The notes under the pieces: model-generated
What the model saw: the letters and a program-made list of their open reading frames with translations, nothing else
The model's database searches: none
Told to the model about the DNA's origin: nothing
Source of the DNA: Actinopolyspora biskrensis
GTDB taxonomy: Bacteria; Actinomycetota; Actinomycetes; Mycobacteriales; Pseudonocardiaceae
DNA: 64,000 nucleotides
Assembly (NCBI RefSeq): GCF_013408175.1
Contig: NZ_JACBYW010000003.1
Span: forward strand, 124,001 to 188,000
Direction: 5' to 3'
Part shown: positions 33,335 through 43,346 of the stretch, in pieces
Layout: the number at the start of each line of letters is the position of its first letter
How positions within the stretch are numbered: the first letter of the stretch is position 1
Made by a program: the position numbers and the translations under genes

Positions 33335-33649
33335 TCAGCCGTTGAGCATGCCCTCGATCTTGGAGACCTCGGCGGCCTGCTCCTCGTCGCGCTGGGCGTA
33401 GTCCTGCCCGGAGGTCTTGATGTTGTCGCTGATTTCCTGCAGCTGCGTGGTGATGGTGCTCGCGTTCTCGCGGAACTGGTCCATCAGCTTCTGGAAGGTC
33501 CGGCTCGCGTTGCCGTGCCAGGAGGCGATAACCGGGTCGATCTCGCTCTGCAGCTTGTTCACGGCCTGGTCGACGTTGTTGCGGACCTCCTCGACCTGAG
33601 CCGCGGACTTCTGCATCAGCTCCGCGTCGGTCCCGAATCCACCGCCCAT
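33335..33649 (-). CDS. WXG100 protein of ESX-4 (EsxU-like)
   Basis: 104 residues with the ASWHGNASRTF turn (WxG) near residue 43, flanked by the helices AELMQKSAAQVEEVRNNVDQAV and LMDQFRENASTITTQLQEISDNIK. The C-terminal AAEVSKIEGMLNG could carry the YxxxD/E-like export signal in altered form; I do not see a clean YxxxD. ATG 33649 is chosen (GGGGGTT upstream). It pairs with the next WXG100 gene, likely as a heterodimer, and corresponds to EsxU by synteny. Confidence 0.87.
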   Translation of the reverse strand: MGGGFGTDAELMQKSAAQVEEVRNNVDQAVNKLQSEIDPVIASWHGNASRTFQKLMDQFRENASTITTQLQEISDNIKTSGQDYAQRDEEQAAEVSKIEGMLNG

Positions 33650-33832
33650 GTGGGTAACCCCCTTCAATCCGTGGTCAAAAGATCGATCGAACTTCCGACG
33701 CAAACATTGCCAGACGCGGTTCCACCGTGTCCCGGTTTTCGTCCGATCACGTTGCTCATGTAAACGCCTCGGCACCGCTCGGGGCGCGGAACCGCGCGTT
33801 CCCACCCACCGGCGTCCGGTGTGAACGGTGCC

Positions 33833-35764
33833 TCACCGCACGGTTACGGTGCGCACGACCTGTGCGCAGGCACTCCGAACACGTTCCCCGCGCGACGGTC
33901 CGTACTGGCACCCGACGCTGATCCGGGTGCTCCCGCGATGCAACAGGTACCAGTCCACGACGGACCCACCGACGCGTTCCTCGTAGTGAACGACCCGTTC
34001 CCCCGCGAATTCGCCGTCCGGTTCGAAGCCGGACAACTCGTCACCCCCGGCGACACGCTCGTCGAAGCTCCTCCGCAGTTCACGCACCGAGCGCCTGCGG
34101 TTCGCCTCGACATCGTAGTCCAGCTCGCCCGCGCGAACCGAAACCAGCCTGCCCGGGTCCGGGCCGGCTCCCGGCGGCCGGAGGCGCGTCTCCCACAGCT
34201 CGGGAGCTCCCCCGCCCTGGTGCCACTCCTCCGGGTACTCGAACTCGTACCCGTAGCGCGCCACTCTGCCGCTCGGTGCCTCGCTCTCCCGGTCCGTGGA
34301 CGAGCGCTCCGCACCGCCCCCGAAGGCGCCGCTCCCGAAGCGGGGGAGGAACACCCAGCCCAGGGTGACCGTGACCCCGAGCAGCAGCACCAGCGCGGAA
34401 CCGCCGATCCACCGGGCGAGCCTCCCGCGTCGTCCGGCACCGGTTCCGACGGACACTCTCGTGGTCGGGTCGTTCGCCCCGGCGAGGCTCGCCCTCCCCT
34501 CGCCGGGAGCGCTCCAGGTACCCGGAAGGGTCCGGGAGGCTGGGGGCGTCGGACCCGCTCGGTGCGGCCCGAAGCCCGCGTGCACCGCACGAGCCGCGGA
34601 TCCGTGCGCTCGCCCGCCGTGCGCCGGTGGCGCGGGACCGCTCCGCGGCCCCTTCGGCTCTCCGCCCGGGGTCCGCGACGCCCTGGTCCGCCCGTGACCG
34701 GGGTCCGCGCGTACCGCGCGCAGCGCGCCCCGGGCGACCACGGTCTCCGGTTGGTCCAAAGTGGTCGGTACTGTCCCGGTCCGCTCGTGGATCAACCGCG
34801 CCACCATCGGCACCCTGCTCGAACCGCCGACGAGGAAGACCCCGGCCCGTTCGCCCTCGGTCACCCCGCCTTCCCGGAGCACCTCCCGCACCAGCTCGGC
34901 GACATCGCCGAGGGAGTCGACGATCAGCGACTCCAGGTCCGAGCGGGTGACATGAGCGTCGGAGAACGGCGGAGGCAACGGCACATCGGTGTAGCTGTGC
35001 CTGGACAGCGTTTCCTTCGCTCCACGAACGTCCTGACGCAGCACCCTCCTGCGCCGACGATCGGCCATGTCCCGCCCCTCGACGAGCTGCCGCCAGGCCT
35101 CCGGGTCGGACGACTCCACGACGCCGCCGATGTGCTCGAGCAGCGCCTGGTCGATGTCCGCCCCGCCGAAGTCCGGTTCGCCACGGGTCGCCAGCACCCG
35201 GAAGGCGTCCCCGGACCTGCGTACCAGGCTGGCGTCCACCGTCCCCCCGCCGAGGTCGAGCACGGCCAGCGCCGCTCCGTCGGGCAGTCCGTAGCCGGCG
35301 GAGTGGAACACCGCGGCCCCGACGGGTTCGGGAACCAGCACGACCTCGGACGCCATACCACCAGCGGCCCTGCGCAGCCGGTCGGTCCGCACAGCGCCCC
35401 AGTCCGCGGGATGGGTCAGCACCAGCAGGTCCACCCCGGCACCGCCCGCGTAGCGACGTGCCTCGTCCACGACCCGGGTCAGCACGGCTCGAACGGCATC
35501 ACCGACGGTGAGGACGGTTTCACCGAGCAGCAGCTCGCCCTCGTCGATCCGCCGTTTCGGGTGCGGCTCGAAGCGGGCCGGATCCACAGCGGCCTGCCGT
35601 TCCGCCTCCTGCCCCACGAACAGCGTGCCGTCCTCCGCGGCGAACACGGCGGAGGAGACCAGCGGTTGCCCGTCGATGACCACGACATGCGGTTCGCCTC
35701 CGCCGAGGGAGGCGACGGTGCAGGTGCTCGAGGTGCCGAAGTCCACAGCGACGTGCAGGGTCAC
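33833..35764 (-). CDS. Hsp70-like / type VII secretion-associated membrane protein (Rv3446c-like)
   Basis: 643 residues with an unusual build. Residues ~1-350 are an Hsp70-type ATPase (VAVDFGTSST phosphate-1, AVLDLGGGTVDASL phosphate-2, VFLVGGSSRVPMV adenosine motif). No substrate-binding domain follows; instead there is an Arg/Pro-rich linker, a membrane helix (WIGGSALVLLLGVTVTLGWVFL, around residue 450) and an extracytoplasmic domain of ~170 residues resembling the type VII secretion-associated TIGR03931 family (YGYEFEYPEEWHQ, VVDWYLLHRG). GTG 35764 has AAGGAG upstream. Its place between esxU and eccC matches Rv3446c. It may couple ATP-dependent folding to export; this is inference. Confidence 0.82.
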   Translation of the reverse strand: MTLHVAVDFGTSSTCTVASLGGGEPHVVVIDGQPLVSSAVFAAEDGTLFVGQEAERQAAVDPARFEPHPKRRIDEGELLLGETVLTVGDAVRAVLTRVVDEARRYAGGAGVDLLVLTHPADWGAVRTDRLRRAAGGMASEVVLVPEPVGAAVFHSAGYGLPDGAALAVLDLGGGTVDASLVRRSGDAFRVLATRGEPDFGGADIDQALLEHIGGVVESSDPEAWRQLVEGRDMADRRRRRVLRQDVRGAKETLSRHSYTDVPLPPPFSDAHVTRSDLESLIVDSLGDVAELVREVLREGGVTEGERAGVFLVGGSSRVPMVARLIHERTGTVPTTLDQPETVVARGALRAVRADPGHGRTRASRTPGGEPKGPRSGPAPPAHGGRAHGSAARAVHAGFGPHRAGPTPPASRTLPGTWSAPGEGRASLAGANDPTTRVSVGTGAGRRGRLARWIGGSALVLLLGVTVTLGWVFLPRFGSGAFGGGAERSSTDRESEAPSGRVARYGYEFEYPEEWHQGGGAPELWETRLRPPGAGPDPGRLVSVRAGELDYDVEANRRRSVRELRRSFDERVAGGDELSGFEPDGEFAGERVVHYEERVGGSVVDWYLLHRGSTRISVGCQYGPSRGERVRSACAQVVRTVTVR

Positions 35765-35911
35765 GCGCAACTCCTTCTACCGTCGCCCGTCCGGTGCCGA
35801 CAGCACCGCCACGTACCGAAGTGCCCACCCGCACGGCACTCTACAGAGATCGTCGGTTCGGGTTGACGGGCCGAGTCGTGTGCTCCGGCGCCCCGGTGGG
35901 AACGGCCAGCG

Positions 35912-35945
35912 GGGCCCGCCGGGTGCGCGGTCACCCGGCGGGCCC
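35912..35945 (-). terminator. Strong terminator after eccC
   Basis: GGGCCCGCCGGGTG (35912-35925) and CACCCGGCGGGCCC (35932-35945) form a perfect 14-base-pair stem with a 6-base loop, 16 bases past the eccC stop in the direction of transcription. The Hsp70-like gene therefore probably has its own promoter. Confidence 0.8.
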
Positions 35946-35960
35946 GGACCGGAAGCTCCT

Positions 35961-38900
35961 TCAGTCCGGCTCGATGTAGGCGGTCTGAATGAGCTGCGGG
36001 CCGCCCTTGAGACTGCGGCTGACCAGGGTGCCCCTGCCGGGAGGGAGCTGGCGGGACTTGATGTTGCCCACGAGCTGCCCGTCGTCCTTGTTCGCGCTCA
36101 TCGCCAGCCCGGGCGCCGAGGCCTCCCGCATCTTGCCCAGGACCGGCTCGAACAGCGCCCTGCTCGCACCACCGGAGTTGCGGGCGAGAACCACGTGCAA
36201 CCCGACATCACTGGCCTGGGGGACGAACTCGGCCAGCTGCTGCATGGGGTTGTTGCCCTGCGGAGCGACCAGGTCGTAGTCGTCGGCGACCACGAACAGC
36301 TCCGGACCCGACCACCAGGAGCGGTTCTTCAGCTGCTCCTGGGTGACGTCCGGACCGGGCAGACGCTTCTTCAACGCGTTGCACACGTCGTTGACGTTGC
36401 TGCGCAGCTGGTCGGCCGAGACCGCGTACTCGAGCAGGTGCCCCGAGTCGAGGAAGCCGAGCATGGTGCGCCGGTAGTCCACCAGCAGGATCAGCGCCTC
36501 CTGCGGGGTGTAGCGGGTGGCGATACCGCGCACGATGGTGCGCAACAGCGCCGTCTTGCCCGCTTCCCGCTCCGCGAACGCGTAGAAGTGCGGTTCCGCG
36601 TCGAAGTCGAGGTAGACCGGGTGCAGGCCGTCCTCGTTGATGCCGATCGGAACCAGCCGCGACTTGGGCTGCTGTTCCGGGGCGGGCAGCTGGTCGTAGG
36701 CGAGCAGGTCGGGCAGCAACCGGACCTTGGGGGCCGGTTTGCCCTGCCAGGAGCTGCGCACCCTGTTGACCAGGTCGGCCACGCCGTCGGAGAGGTCCTC
36801 GTTGTAGGCCTGCCAGCCGACGCGGTCCCCGAGGTTCTCACTGTCCACCCGGGGCACCGCCGTCAGGAAGTGCAGCTTGCTCGGGTGCAGCCCGCGACCG
36901 GGCCTGCCCGAGGGCACGTTGACGGCGACCTTCCGGTCCACCTCGGACTCGCTCGGGTCGCCGAGCCGGAGCTCGAAGCGGGTCCCGATCAGGTCCTTGA
37001 GCGCGGGGCGGATCTCGGCCCACCTGTTGGCGGAGACGAACACGTGCACCCCGAACGTCAGGCCCTGCGAGGCCAGGTCCAGCACCTCTTGTTCCAGGTT
37101 CTCGAAGTCGTTCCGGAAGGCGCCCCAACCGTCGATCACCAGGAAGACGTCCCCGTGGGCGTCGTCGGTGATCTTGCCCTGGCGCTTGCGGTTGCGGAAG
37201 TCGGCCATCGAGTCGATACCGAGCTGCTGGAAGCGCACCTCGCGCTCGGAGACCAGCTGCTTGAGCTCGGCGACGGTCCGCCGCACCACGTCCTGGTCCC
37301 GGCGGCCGCCGAAGCCACCGACGTGCGGCAGGTTCTGCAACGCGGCCATCGAACCGCCACCCAGGTCGATGCAGTAGAACTGCGCCTCCTGCGGGGTGTG
37401 CGTGAGCGCCATCGAGGCGATCAACGTGCGCAGCAGGTTGGACTTGCCCGACTGCGGACCGCCCACGACGGCACCGTGCCCGTTGGCGCCTCCGAGGTCG
37501 ACGATCATGTGGTCCTGGCGCTGCTGGTAGGGCATGTCGATGATGCCGACCGGAACCTGCAGCTTGCCGTTGCCCGCGTTGCCAACGGGGGTGTAGCCAC
37601 GCTCCTCCGTGGCCGACAGCGGAGGAAGCACGCTGTCCAGTGTGGGCGGCGCGTCCAGGGGCGGCAGCCACACCTGGTGCGCGGGCGGGCCCTGCCCCTG
37701 CATCTTGTTGATCACCAGCTGGAAGTCGGTGTCCGGGAGCCCGTCACCGTCGTTGTCGACGCCGGCCTCGCCCTCCGGCTCCGGTTCCGGTTCCACCGGC
37801 TGCTCCGGCTCGGCCGGAGGTTCGATGTAGTCCGGCACGAAGAACCGCGGACGCTTCTCACCGGTGACCGGGGAAGCCGCCACCGTGCGGCGCCTGCCAC
37901 CTCCCTGGTGCATGTGCCCCGAGACGTAGGCGGCACGGAACCGGTCCATGCCACCCGGATGCTTCAGATAACCGTGCCCACCGGTGGCGGGCAGGTCGCC
38001 CGCGTCGGGAACACCGATGGCGGCCCTGGACTCCGAGGCGTTGAAGGTCTTCAGACCGATCCGGTAGGAAAGGTGCGACTCCAGACCGCGCAGCTTGCCC
38101 TCCTCCAGGCGCTGCGAGGCGAGCAGCAGGTGCACCTGCAGCGAACGACCGAGCCGGCCGATCATGTTGAACAGCTCGGAGAACTCAGGCTTGGTCGTCA
38201 ACAGCTCGGAGAACTCGTCGATCACCACGAACAGGGCGGGCATGGGAGCCAGGTCGGATCCGGCCTGCCGAGCCTCCTCGTAGTCCCAGACGTTTTTCAC
38301 CTTCGCCTTGTTCAGCTCCTCCTGCCGCCGGTTCATCTCCCCGGCGAGAGCGTCCTGCATGCGGTCGACCTGGGTCAGGTCGTCGGCGAGGTTGGTGATG
38401 GTGGCCGAGACGTGCGGAGCCGCCTCGAAACCGTTGAACGTGGCACCGCCCTTGAAGTCGACCAGCACGAAGTTCAGCGCGGTCGACGAGTGGGTGGCCA
38501 TCAGTCCGAGCACGATCGTGCGGAGGAACTCCGACTTGCCGGAACCCGTCGCCCCGATGCACAGCCCGTGGGGGCCCATGCCGCCCGAAGCGGTCTCCTT
38601 GATGTCCAGGGAAACCACCTGTCCGTCCTCACCCGGACCTATGGCCACCTTGTAGCGCTCGGGAATCGGGCGCGGACGCCAGGCCTCGTTGAGGTCGAAG
38701 GACATCGGGTCCCCGCTCAGCCCCAGCTGCTCGATGTAGTTCAGCGGGGTGGTGAGCGGTTCCTGCCCACCGCTCTCCGTCTCCGTCTGGGTGCGGGCGA
38801 CCATGCGGTACGGCGAGAGCTGCCGCGCCAGCGCTGTCGCCTCCTCCTTGCTCATCGAGTCGGGAACGCCGAACCACTCGACGTTGTTGCCGCTGCGCGC

Positions 38901-40001
38901 ACCGACCCTGTCCTGCTCCACGACCATGCGCATACCGCGCTTGGTCGTGACAGCACCGAGCACATCGGACAGGTCTATGAGGGTCACACCGGTCATCCCG
39001 CCCTCCAGCATGATCTGCTCCTCGCGGCTGATCTCCGCGTCGTCGAGCACGATCACGATGTGCGGGCCGTCCGGCGGCGCGTTGTTCCTGTTGAACCGCG
39101 GCCTGCCCTCGAGCTGGTCGGCGAGCATGCCCTCGACGGCCCGCAGGGAACCGGCCATCAACCGCTGCTGACCTATCCCGTCGGTCAGATCCGGGTGCTG
39201 CGAGTGCGGCAACCACTTGATCCAGTCCCACTCCGCGCGGGAGCGGCCACCGCTGGCCACGGCGATGACCACGTCGTCGGGAGTGTGGAAAGTGGCCAGC
39301 TGGGCGATCAACGCGCGCGTCAGCCCGCGGGCCAGCTCCCTGTCCCCCTGCAGGCCGATGGCGGCGAAACCACGTAAGGAGGTCGCGACGGGCAGCTCCG
39401 AGACCAGCGAGTGGGCCCGGACGAAACGACGCAGCGCGAGCGTGGTGATCGGCTCCAACTCGTCGACGGGACCTGTCTGCGGCGGAACCAGCCGCGTCTC
39501 CAACCTCTGCGAACCCAGTCCCACGCGGATCTGGCAGAAATCACCGTCCCCGGTGCGGCGCTCCCACATCCGACGACTCGTCGCGATGGACCACAGCGTG
39601 GACGGATCGGGATGCACCCAGGTGCGGGCCAGCCGCTGCTCGTCCGCGGCCTGCCTGGCCCTCTCCCTCATCTGGCCGAGGTACCGCAGGTAGTCCTTGC
39701 GGTCCTCGTTCATCTCCGCCTTGCTCTGGCCGCCTCCCTGATTGCCACCGGCCATCATGCCCACCGTGGAAACCAGCATCATCATCGGCATCATCATCAT
39801 CATCGGGTTGCTTTTGGCCCGCTGAAGCATGAAGACCATCATTCCGAGAGATGCCACGATCATGATGGCCGGAAGGAGTTTCTGCACGATGTTTCCCGGA
39901 ACCGCCCTCGGAATCTCCGGCGGCGGTTCGAGATGCACCTCTCCGCCCGGCGGCTTGGGAGCGGCCATGCGTGGCGGTCGCTTGAACTGCAGCGTGCTCA
40001 C
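35961..40001 (-). CDS. eccC: Type VII secretion FtsK/SpoIIIE-type ATPase EccC
   Basis: 1346 residues. EccC is the motor that binds WXG100 substrates and drives export. Near residue 40-85 are two membrane helices (LLPAIMIVASLGMMVFML; the Met-rich MMMMMPMMMLVSTVGMMAGG). Three ATPase domains follow: the first with CIGATGSGKSEFLR and LFVVIDEFSELL, the second with VGGPQSGKSNLLRTL but a degenerate Walker B (VFLVIDGWGAF), the third with EREAGKTALLRTI and LFVVADDYDLV. This one-active, two-degenerate pattern is typical. GTG 40001 is chosen, with GGAAGGG upstream; the frame extends farther without support. It is divergent from eccD. Confidence 0.95.
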   Translation of the reverse strand: MSTLQFKRPPRMAAPKPPGGEVHLEPPPEIPRAVPGNIVQKLLPAIMIVASLGMMVFMLQRAKSNPMMMMMPMMMLVSTVGMMAGGNQGGGQSKAEMNEDRKDYLRYLGQMRERARQAADEQRLARTWVHPDPSTLWSIATSRRMWERRTGDGDFCQIRVGLGSQRLETRLVPPQTGPVDELEPITTLALRRFVRAHSLVSELPVATSLRGFAAIGLQGDRELARGLTRALIAQLATFHTPDDVVIAVASGGRSRAEWDWIKWLPHSQHPDLTDGIGQQRLMAGSLRAVEGMLADQLEGRPRFNRNNAPPDGPHIVIVLDDAEISREEQIMLEGGMTGVTLIDLSDVLGAVTTKRGMRMVVEQDRVGARSGNNVEWFGVPDSMSKEEATALARQLSPYRMVARTQTETESGGQEPLTTPLNYIEQLGLSGDPMSFDLNEAWRPRPIPERYKVAIGPGEDGQVVSLDIKETASGGMGPHGLCIGATGSGKSEFLRTIVLGLMATHSSTALNFVLVDFKGGATFNGFEAAPHVSATITNLADDLTQVDRMQDALAGEMNRRQEELNKAKVKNVWDYEEARQAGSDLAPMPALFVVIDEFSELLTTKPEFSELFNMIGRLGRSLQVHLLLASQRLEEGKLRGLESHLSYRIGLKTFNASESRAAIGVPDAGDLPATGGHGYLKHPGGMDRFRAAYVSGHMHQGGGRRRTVAASPVTGEKRPRFFVPDYIEPPAEPEQPVEPEPEPEGEAGVDNDGDGLPDTDFQLVINKMQGQGPPAHQVWLPPLDAPPTLDSVLPPLSATEERGYTPVGNAGNGKLQVPVGIIDMPYQQRQDHMIVDLGGANGHGAVVGGPQSGKSNLLRTLIASMALTHTPQEAQFYCIDLGGGSMAALQNLPHVGGFGGRRDQDVVRRTVAELKQLVSEREVRFQQLGIDSMADFRNRKRQGKITDDAHGDVFLVIDGWGAFRNDFENLEQEVLDLASQGLTFGVHVFVSANRWAEIRPALKDLIGTRFELRLGDPSESEVDRKVAVNVPSGRPGRGLHPSKLHFLTAVPRVDSENLGDRVGWQAYNEDLSDGVADLVNRVRSSWQGKPAPKVRLLPDLLAYDQLPAPEQQPKSRLVPIGINEDGLHPVYLDFDAEPHFYAFAEREAGKTALLRTIVRGIATRYTPQEALILLVDYRRTMLGFLDSGHLLEYAVSADQLRSNVNDVCNALKKRLPGPDVTQEQLKNRSWWSGPELFVVADDYDLVAPQGNNPMQQLAEFVPQASDVGLHVVLARNSGGASRALFEPVLGKMREASAPGLAMSANKDDGQLVGNIKSRQLPPGRGTLVSRSLKGGPQLIQTAYIEPD

Positions 40002-40326
40002 CGGACGCGGCACCCTTCCATGTTGTCGGCGATCTGACGTCAACTGCGCAAGCAGCATTCTGTAACCGGCCGTGTTTCCAGCCCCGCCGGGGTGGAGGTT
40101 CGCGGCACAGCCGCAGGACAGCCACACACGGGGAACCGTGCCGGACCCGAGTGGACGAGTTCGACCAAACCCACCCCGCGAAGCGGCCGTTGCAGCCATA
40201 CTAGAAGGGTCGCGCGGCAGGATGGGGCGATTTCGCGGAAATCGACCCCGGTTGGTTGGATCGGACCGAACGCGCACAAACACGTATCGACCGAACGGAA
40301 CGAAAACGAGGGAGTAGGGGGCCCAA
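40002..40326. promoter_or_regulatory. Divergent eccC/eccD intergenic region
   Basis: A 325-base gap between divergent ESX genes, presumably holding both promoters. The part near eccD is richer in A (GAAAACGAGGGAGTAGGGG) and includes its ribosome site. I find no convincing -35/-10 pair or strong palindrome. Confidence 0.4.
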
Positions 40327-41739
40327 GTGGCGACCGGGACCACGGTGTTCAGCCGCGTGACGGTGGTGGCGCCGAAGACTCGCATCGACCTCGCGCTACC
40401 CGCTGACGTCTCGGTGGCGGACCTGCTACCGATGCTGCTGGACATGGCTCACGAAGCCACTCCGGACGGCGGGGCGCGACACGGCGGCTGGTGTCTGGCC
40501 AAGTTGGGAGACGCGCCGCTGGACACCAGTCAGACCCTGGCCGCGCTCGGCATCGTCGACGGCGACATGCTGCAGCTGCGGCGCAAATCGGACGATCCGC
40601 CACCACCGTTGTACGACGACGTCGTCGACGCACTGGCCGAGGCCGAGCCCGGGAGCTACCGCCCCTGGACGAAGGAGACCGCGGCCAGAACCGGCCACGC
40701 CGCCGGGGCGATCGCCATGATCGCCTCCGCCGTGGCCCTCGGAATGGCGGCGATCCCGGAGGGGGTCATCTTCCACGTCATCGCCGCGGTCACGGGGCTG
40801 GCCGTGGCCGTCTTCGCCACCGGCATCGGTGCCATAGTCACCAGGGCCTACGGGGCGGCGACGACCGGAACCGTCATCGCGGCGGCAGGCGGGCTGCCGA
40901 TGGCGTTCGTGGCGGGACTGAACATCGTGCCCGGTGGGGAGGTACGCCCCAAACTACTGCTCGCCAGCGCACTGGTGCTCATATTCTCGGCAGTGTCGAT
41001 CATGGTGATCGGCGCGGGGATCATCACCTTCATCGCCGTGGCGACGCTGGCGTTCTTCGCCGTCATCGGGTTCGTGGTCGCCACCCTGGTGCCGGTCGCG
41101 ACGCTGCCCGGGGTAGCGGCCGGGGCCTCCGCGGTCGGACTCGCGGGGATCTCCCTGCTCCCCCGCATAACCATCCAGCTCGCCAAGCTCCCGCTGCCGC
41201 ACGTCCCGGGCAGCTCCGAGGACCTCAAGGAGGACGGCGGCTTCCCCGACTACTACGAGATCCAACGCCAGTCCGGGCTCGCGCACAAGTACATGACCGG
41301 GCTGATCGTCGGTTGTGGAGCCACCGCCGCTCTCGGCGGAGTGTTCGCCGCGGCGGCCCCCAACGTCTGGGGCGGGCTGCTCGCGATCGTCGTGGCCGCC
41401 GTGCTGATGCTGCGGGGCCGCAACTACGCGAACGGGAGCCAGGCGATCGCGCTGCTGCTCAACGGGCTGCTCGCGGCGGTCGGTGTGACCATCGGGTTGC
41501 TGCTGCCGACCACGACCACCTCCGAGCAGAAGCTGACCTGGGTCTTCTGGCCGCTGCTGCTGCTCGGCGTGGCCGCGCTCGTGTTCGGCGTCGTCTTCCC
41601 GAACAGGCGTTTCTCCCCGGTGCAGCGCCGCAGCGTGGACATACTCGAAGCGGTGCTGATCGCACTCGTGCTGCCCCTCGCACTGGGGGTCATGGACGTG
41701 TACATGGCGATCCGCGACCTCAACATCAGCCTCTTCTGA
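40327..41739 (+). CDS. eccD: Type VII secretion integral membrane protein EccD
   Basis: 470 residues. Residues ~1-85 form the ubiquitin-like cytoplasmic domain (SRVTVVAPKTRIDLALPADVSVADLLP; GIVDGDMLQLR). From about residue 125 to the end are some 11 membrane helices, for example GAIAMIASAVALGMAA, VLIFSAVSIMVIGAGII, LLAIVVAAVLML and LLNGLLAAVGVTIGLLLP. EccD dimers form the core channel scaffold in the plasma membrane. GTG 40327 follows GAGGGAGTAGGGGG. It is the first gene of a plus-strand pair with mycP and matches eccD4 by position. Confidence 0.93.
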   Translation: MATGTTVFSRVTVVAPKTRIDLALPADVSVADLLPMLLDMAHEATPDGGARHGGWCLAKLGDAPLDTSQTLAALGIVDGDMLQLRRKSDDPPPPLYDDVVDALAEAEPGSYRPWTKETAARTGHAAGAIAMIASAVALGMAAIPEGVIFHVIAAVTGLAVAVFATGIGAIVTRAYGAATTGTVIAAAGGLPMAFVAGLNIVPGGEVRPKLLLASALVLIFSAVSIMVIGAGIITFIAVATLAFFAVIGFVVATLVPVATLPGVAAGASAVGLAGISLLPRITIQLAKLPLPHVPGSSEDLKEDGGFPDYYEIQRQSGLAHKYMTGLIVGCGATAALGGVFAAAAPNVWGGLLAIVVAAVLMLRGRNYANGSQAIALLLNGLLAAVGVTIGLLLPTTTTSEQKLTWVFWPLLLLGVAALVFGVVFPNRRFSPVQRRSVDILEAVLIALVLPLALGVMDVYMAIRDLNISLF

Positions 41740-41904
41740 CGTGGTCGTTCGAACAGCCGTGTTCCCGTTCGAACGGTTTCCCGACACCGGCGGCAGCACG
41801 TTCTTCGCTCGGATCCGTGGGCACGTACGGGGGCGTGCCCACGGCGAGTGGGCCGATCGACCCGTCGCCGTAAGCTTTCGACCACCCCCCGGAGGGGACA
41901 AGTG

Positions 41905-43320
41905 ATGCGCTCAACGACATTCGCGCGTCGTGACGGCCTGCGGCGCACACTGGCGATGTCGGCCGCACTCGGCACGTTCCTGCTGTGCGGCGCGGTACCG
42001 CCGGCCGCGGCCCAGGACGCGGGCAGCACCGAGACGGGCGACCAGCCCTTCGCACCGCCACCGCTGAACCCGGAGATGACAGCCAGGAGCGGGCTGCAGG
42101 TCGACGGAAGCTTCCAGCAGCAACAGGCCTGCATGCAGGCCGGCGAATCCGGGGCCACGATCGAGGAACAGCCCTGGAGCCAGCGACTGCTGGGCTTCCA
42201 ACGCGCCCACGAACAGGGGCTGCTGGGAACGGGCCAGACGGTCGCGGTGATCGACACGGGAGTGAACGAGCACCCGCGCCTCAAGCCCGGGCTGGAACCG
42301 GGCGGTTCGAAGCTCGAGGGCGGGGCGCTGAAGGACTGCGACGGTCACGGCACGATCGTCGCCGGGATCATCTCCGCCGAACGCTCCGACGAGACCGGAT
42401 TCGTCGGAATCGCCCCGGAAAGCACCGTCCTGTCCCTGAGGCAGTCCTCCGCGCTGTACAAGAAGCAGGACGACGGAAACACCCCCGGAACCACCGAGAC
42501 GATGGCTCGGGCCATCAACCACGCGGTGGACAACGGCGCCAGCGTGATAAACATCTCGCAGTCCTCCTGCCAGTCGCTGGCCCGGGCGAGCAACCCGGCC
42601 GACAGGGGCAATCAGAAACTGCACAACGCGGTGAGGTACGCCTACGAGCGGGACGTGGTCGTCGTGGCCGCCGCGGGCAACACGGGCGGACAGTGCCAGA
42701 AGAACGCCCCCGGCAGTCCCAGCACGGCCGTGCTGCCGGCGTGGTTCGACAAGTACGTGCTGACCGTGGCCTCGGTGAACGAACACGGCGCTCCGTCCGA
42801 GTTCACCGTCCCCGGCCCGTGGGTGGACGTGTCCGCACCCGGTGAGGACCTGGTCTCGCTCGATCCGGGCGCCGGCGCCAGCGGGCTGGTGAACCGGGTG
42901 TCGCACGGCTCGGACAGCGAGCCGCAGCCGATCCAGGGAACGAGCTTCGCCGCACCGTACGTGTCCGGCCTGGCGGCGCTGGTCAAGGAAAAGGACCCGA
43001 GCCTGACCGCGGAACAGGTCATGCGGCGCATCACCGAAACGGCTCAACGCACCGGAAGCGACAACGACATCGTCGGACACGGGTTGATCAACCCGATGGC
43101 CGCCATCAACAACGTCATCCCGGCCGAGCACAACGCCGCCGCCCCGCCGACGCAGCAGCGGCACCTTCAGGCCCACGTCTTCCCCGAACGCAACTGGGCC
43201 GCCATCGCGGTGGCGCTGGGAGGAGCCGTCGGCGGTCTCGCGACGGTCCTGTTCACGGCCTTCCTCGTCAACGCGGTGCGCAGGGTGCGCGCCCGCAACG
43301 CCGGAACCACCTCGGAGTGA
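41905..43320 (+). CDS. mycP: Type VII secretion mycosin protease (subtilisin-like)
   Basis: About 471 residues. Signal peptide ~1-36 (LAMSAALGTFLLCGAVPPAAAQ). The S8 subtilase domain carries the triad in TVAVIDTGVNEHPRL (Asp), DCDGHGTIVAGII (His) and GTSFAAPYVSGLAALV (Ser), with VVVAAAGNTGG as the oxyanion region. A C-terminal membrane helix (AAIAVALGGAVGGLATVLFTAFL) anchors it facing out. Mycosins stabilise the ESX complex and process substrates. ATG 41905 is preceded by GGAGGGGACAAGTG; the GTG one codon earlier is an equal candidate. It follows eccD by 165 bases. Confidence 0.94.
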   Translation: MRSTTFARRDGLRRTLAMSAALGTFLLCGAVPPAAAQDAGSTETGDQPFAPPPLNPEMTARSGLQVDGSFQQQQACMQAGESGATIEEQPWSQRLLGFQRAHEQGLLGTGQTVAVIDTGVNEHPRLKPGLEPGGSKLEGGALKDCDGHGTIVAGIISAERSDETGFVGIAPESTVLSLRQSSALYKKQDDGNTPGTTETMARAINHAVDNGASVINISQSSCQSLARASNPADRGNQKLHNAVRYAYERDVVVVAAAGNTGGQCQKNAPGSPSTAVLPAWFDKYVLTVASVNEHGAPSEFTVPGPWVDVSAPGEDLVSLDPGAGASGLVNRVSHGSDSEPQPIQGTSFAAPYVSGLAALVKEKDPSLTAEQVMRRITETAQRTGSDNDIVGHGLINPMAAINNVIPAEHNAAAPPTQQRHLQAHVFPERNWAAIAVALGGAVGGLATVLFTAFLVNAVRRVRARNAGTTSE

Positions 43321-43346
43321 GGGCTCCGGCGGAACTCCGCTTTTCC

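Noticed and set aside
35508-39377. 1289-codon plus-strand open frame opposite eccC and the Hsp70-like gene
   Set aside because: It spans two confirmed minus-strand genes, has Arg/Val/Leu/Gly-biased composition without any motif, and has no ribosome site. Long antisense frames are expected from GC-skewed codon use.
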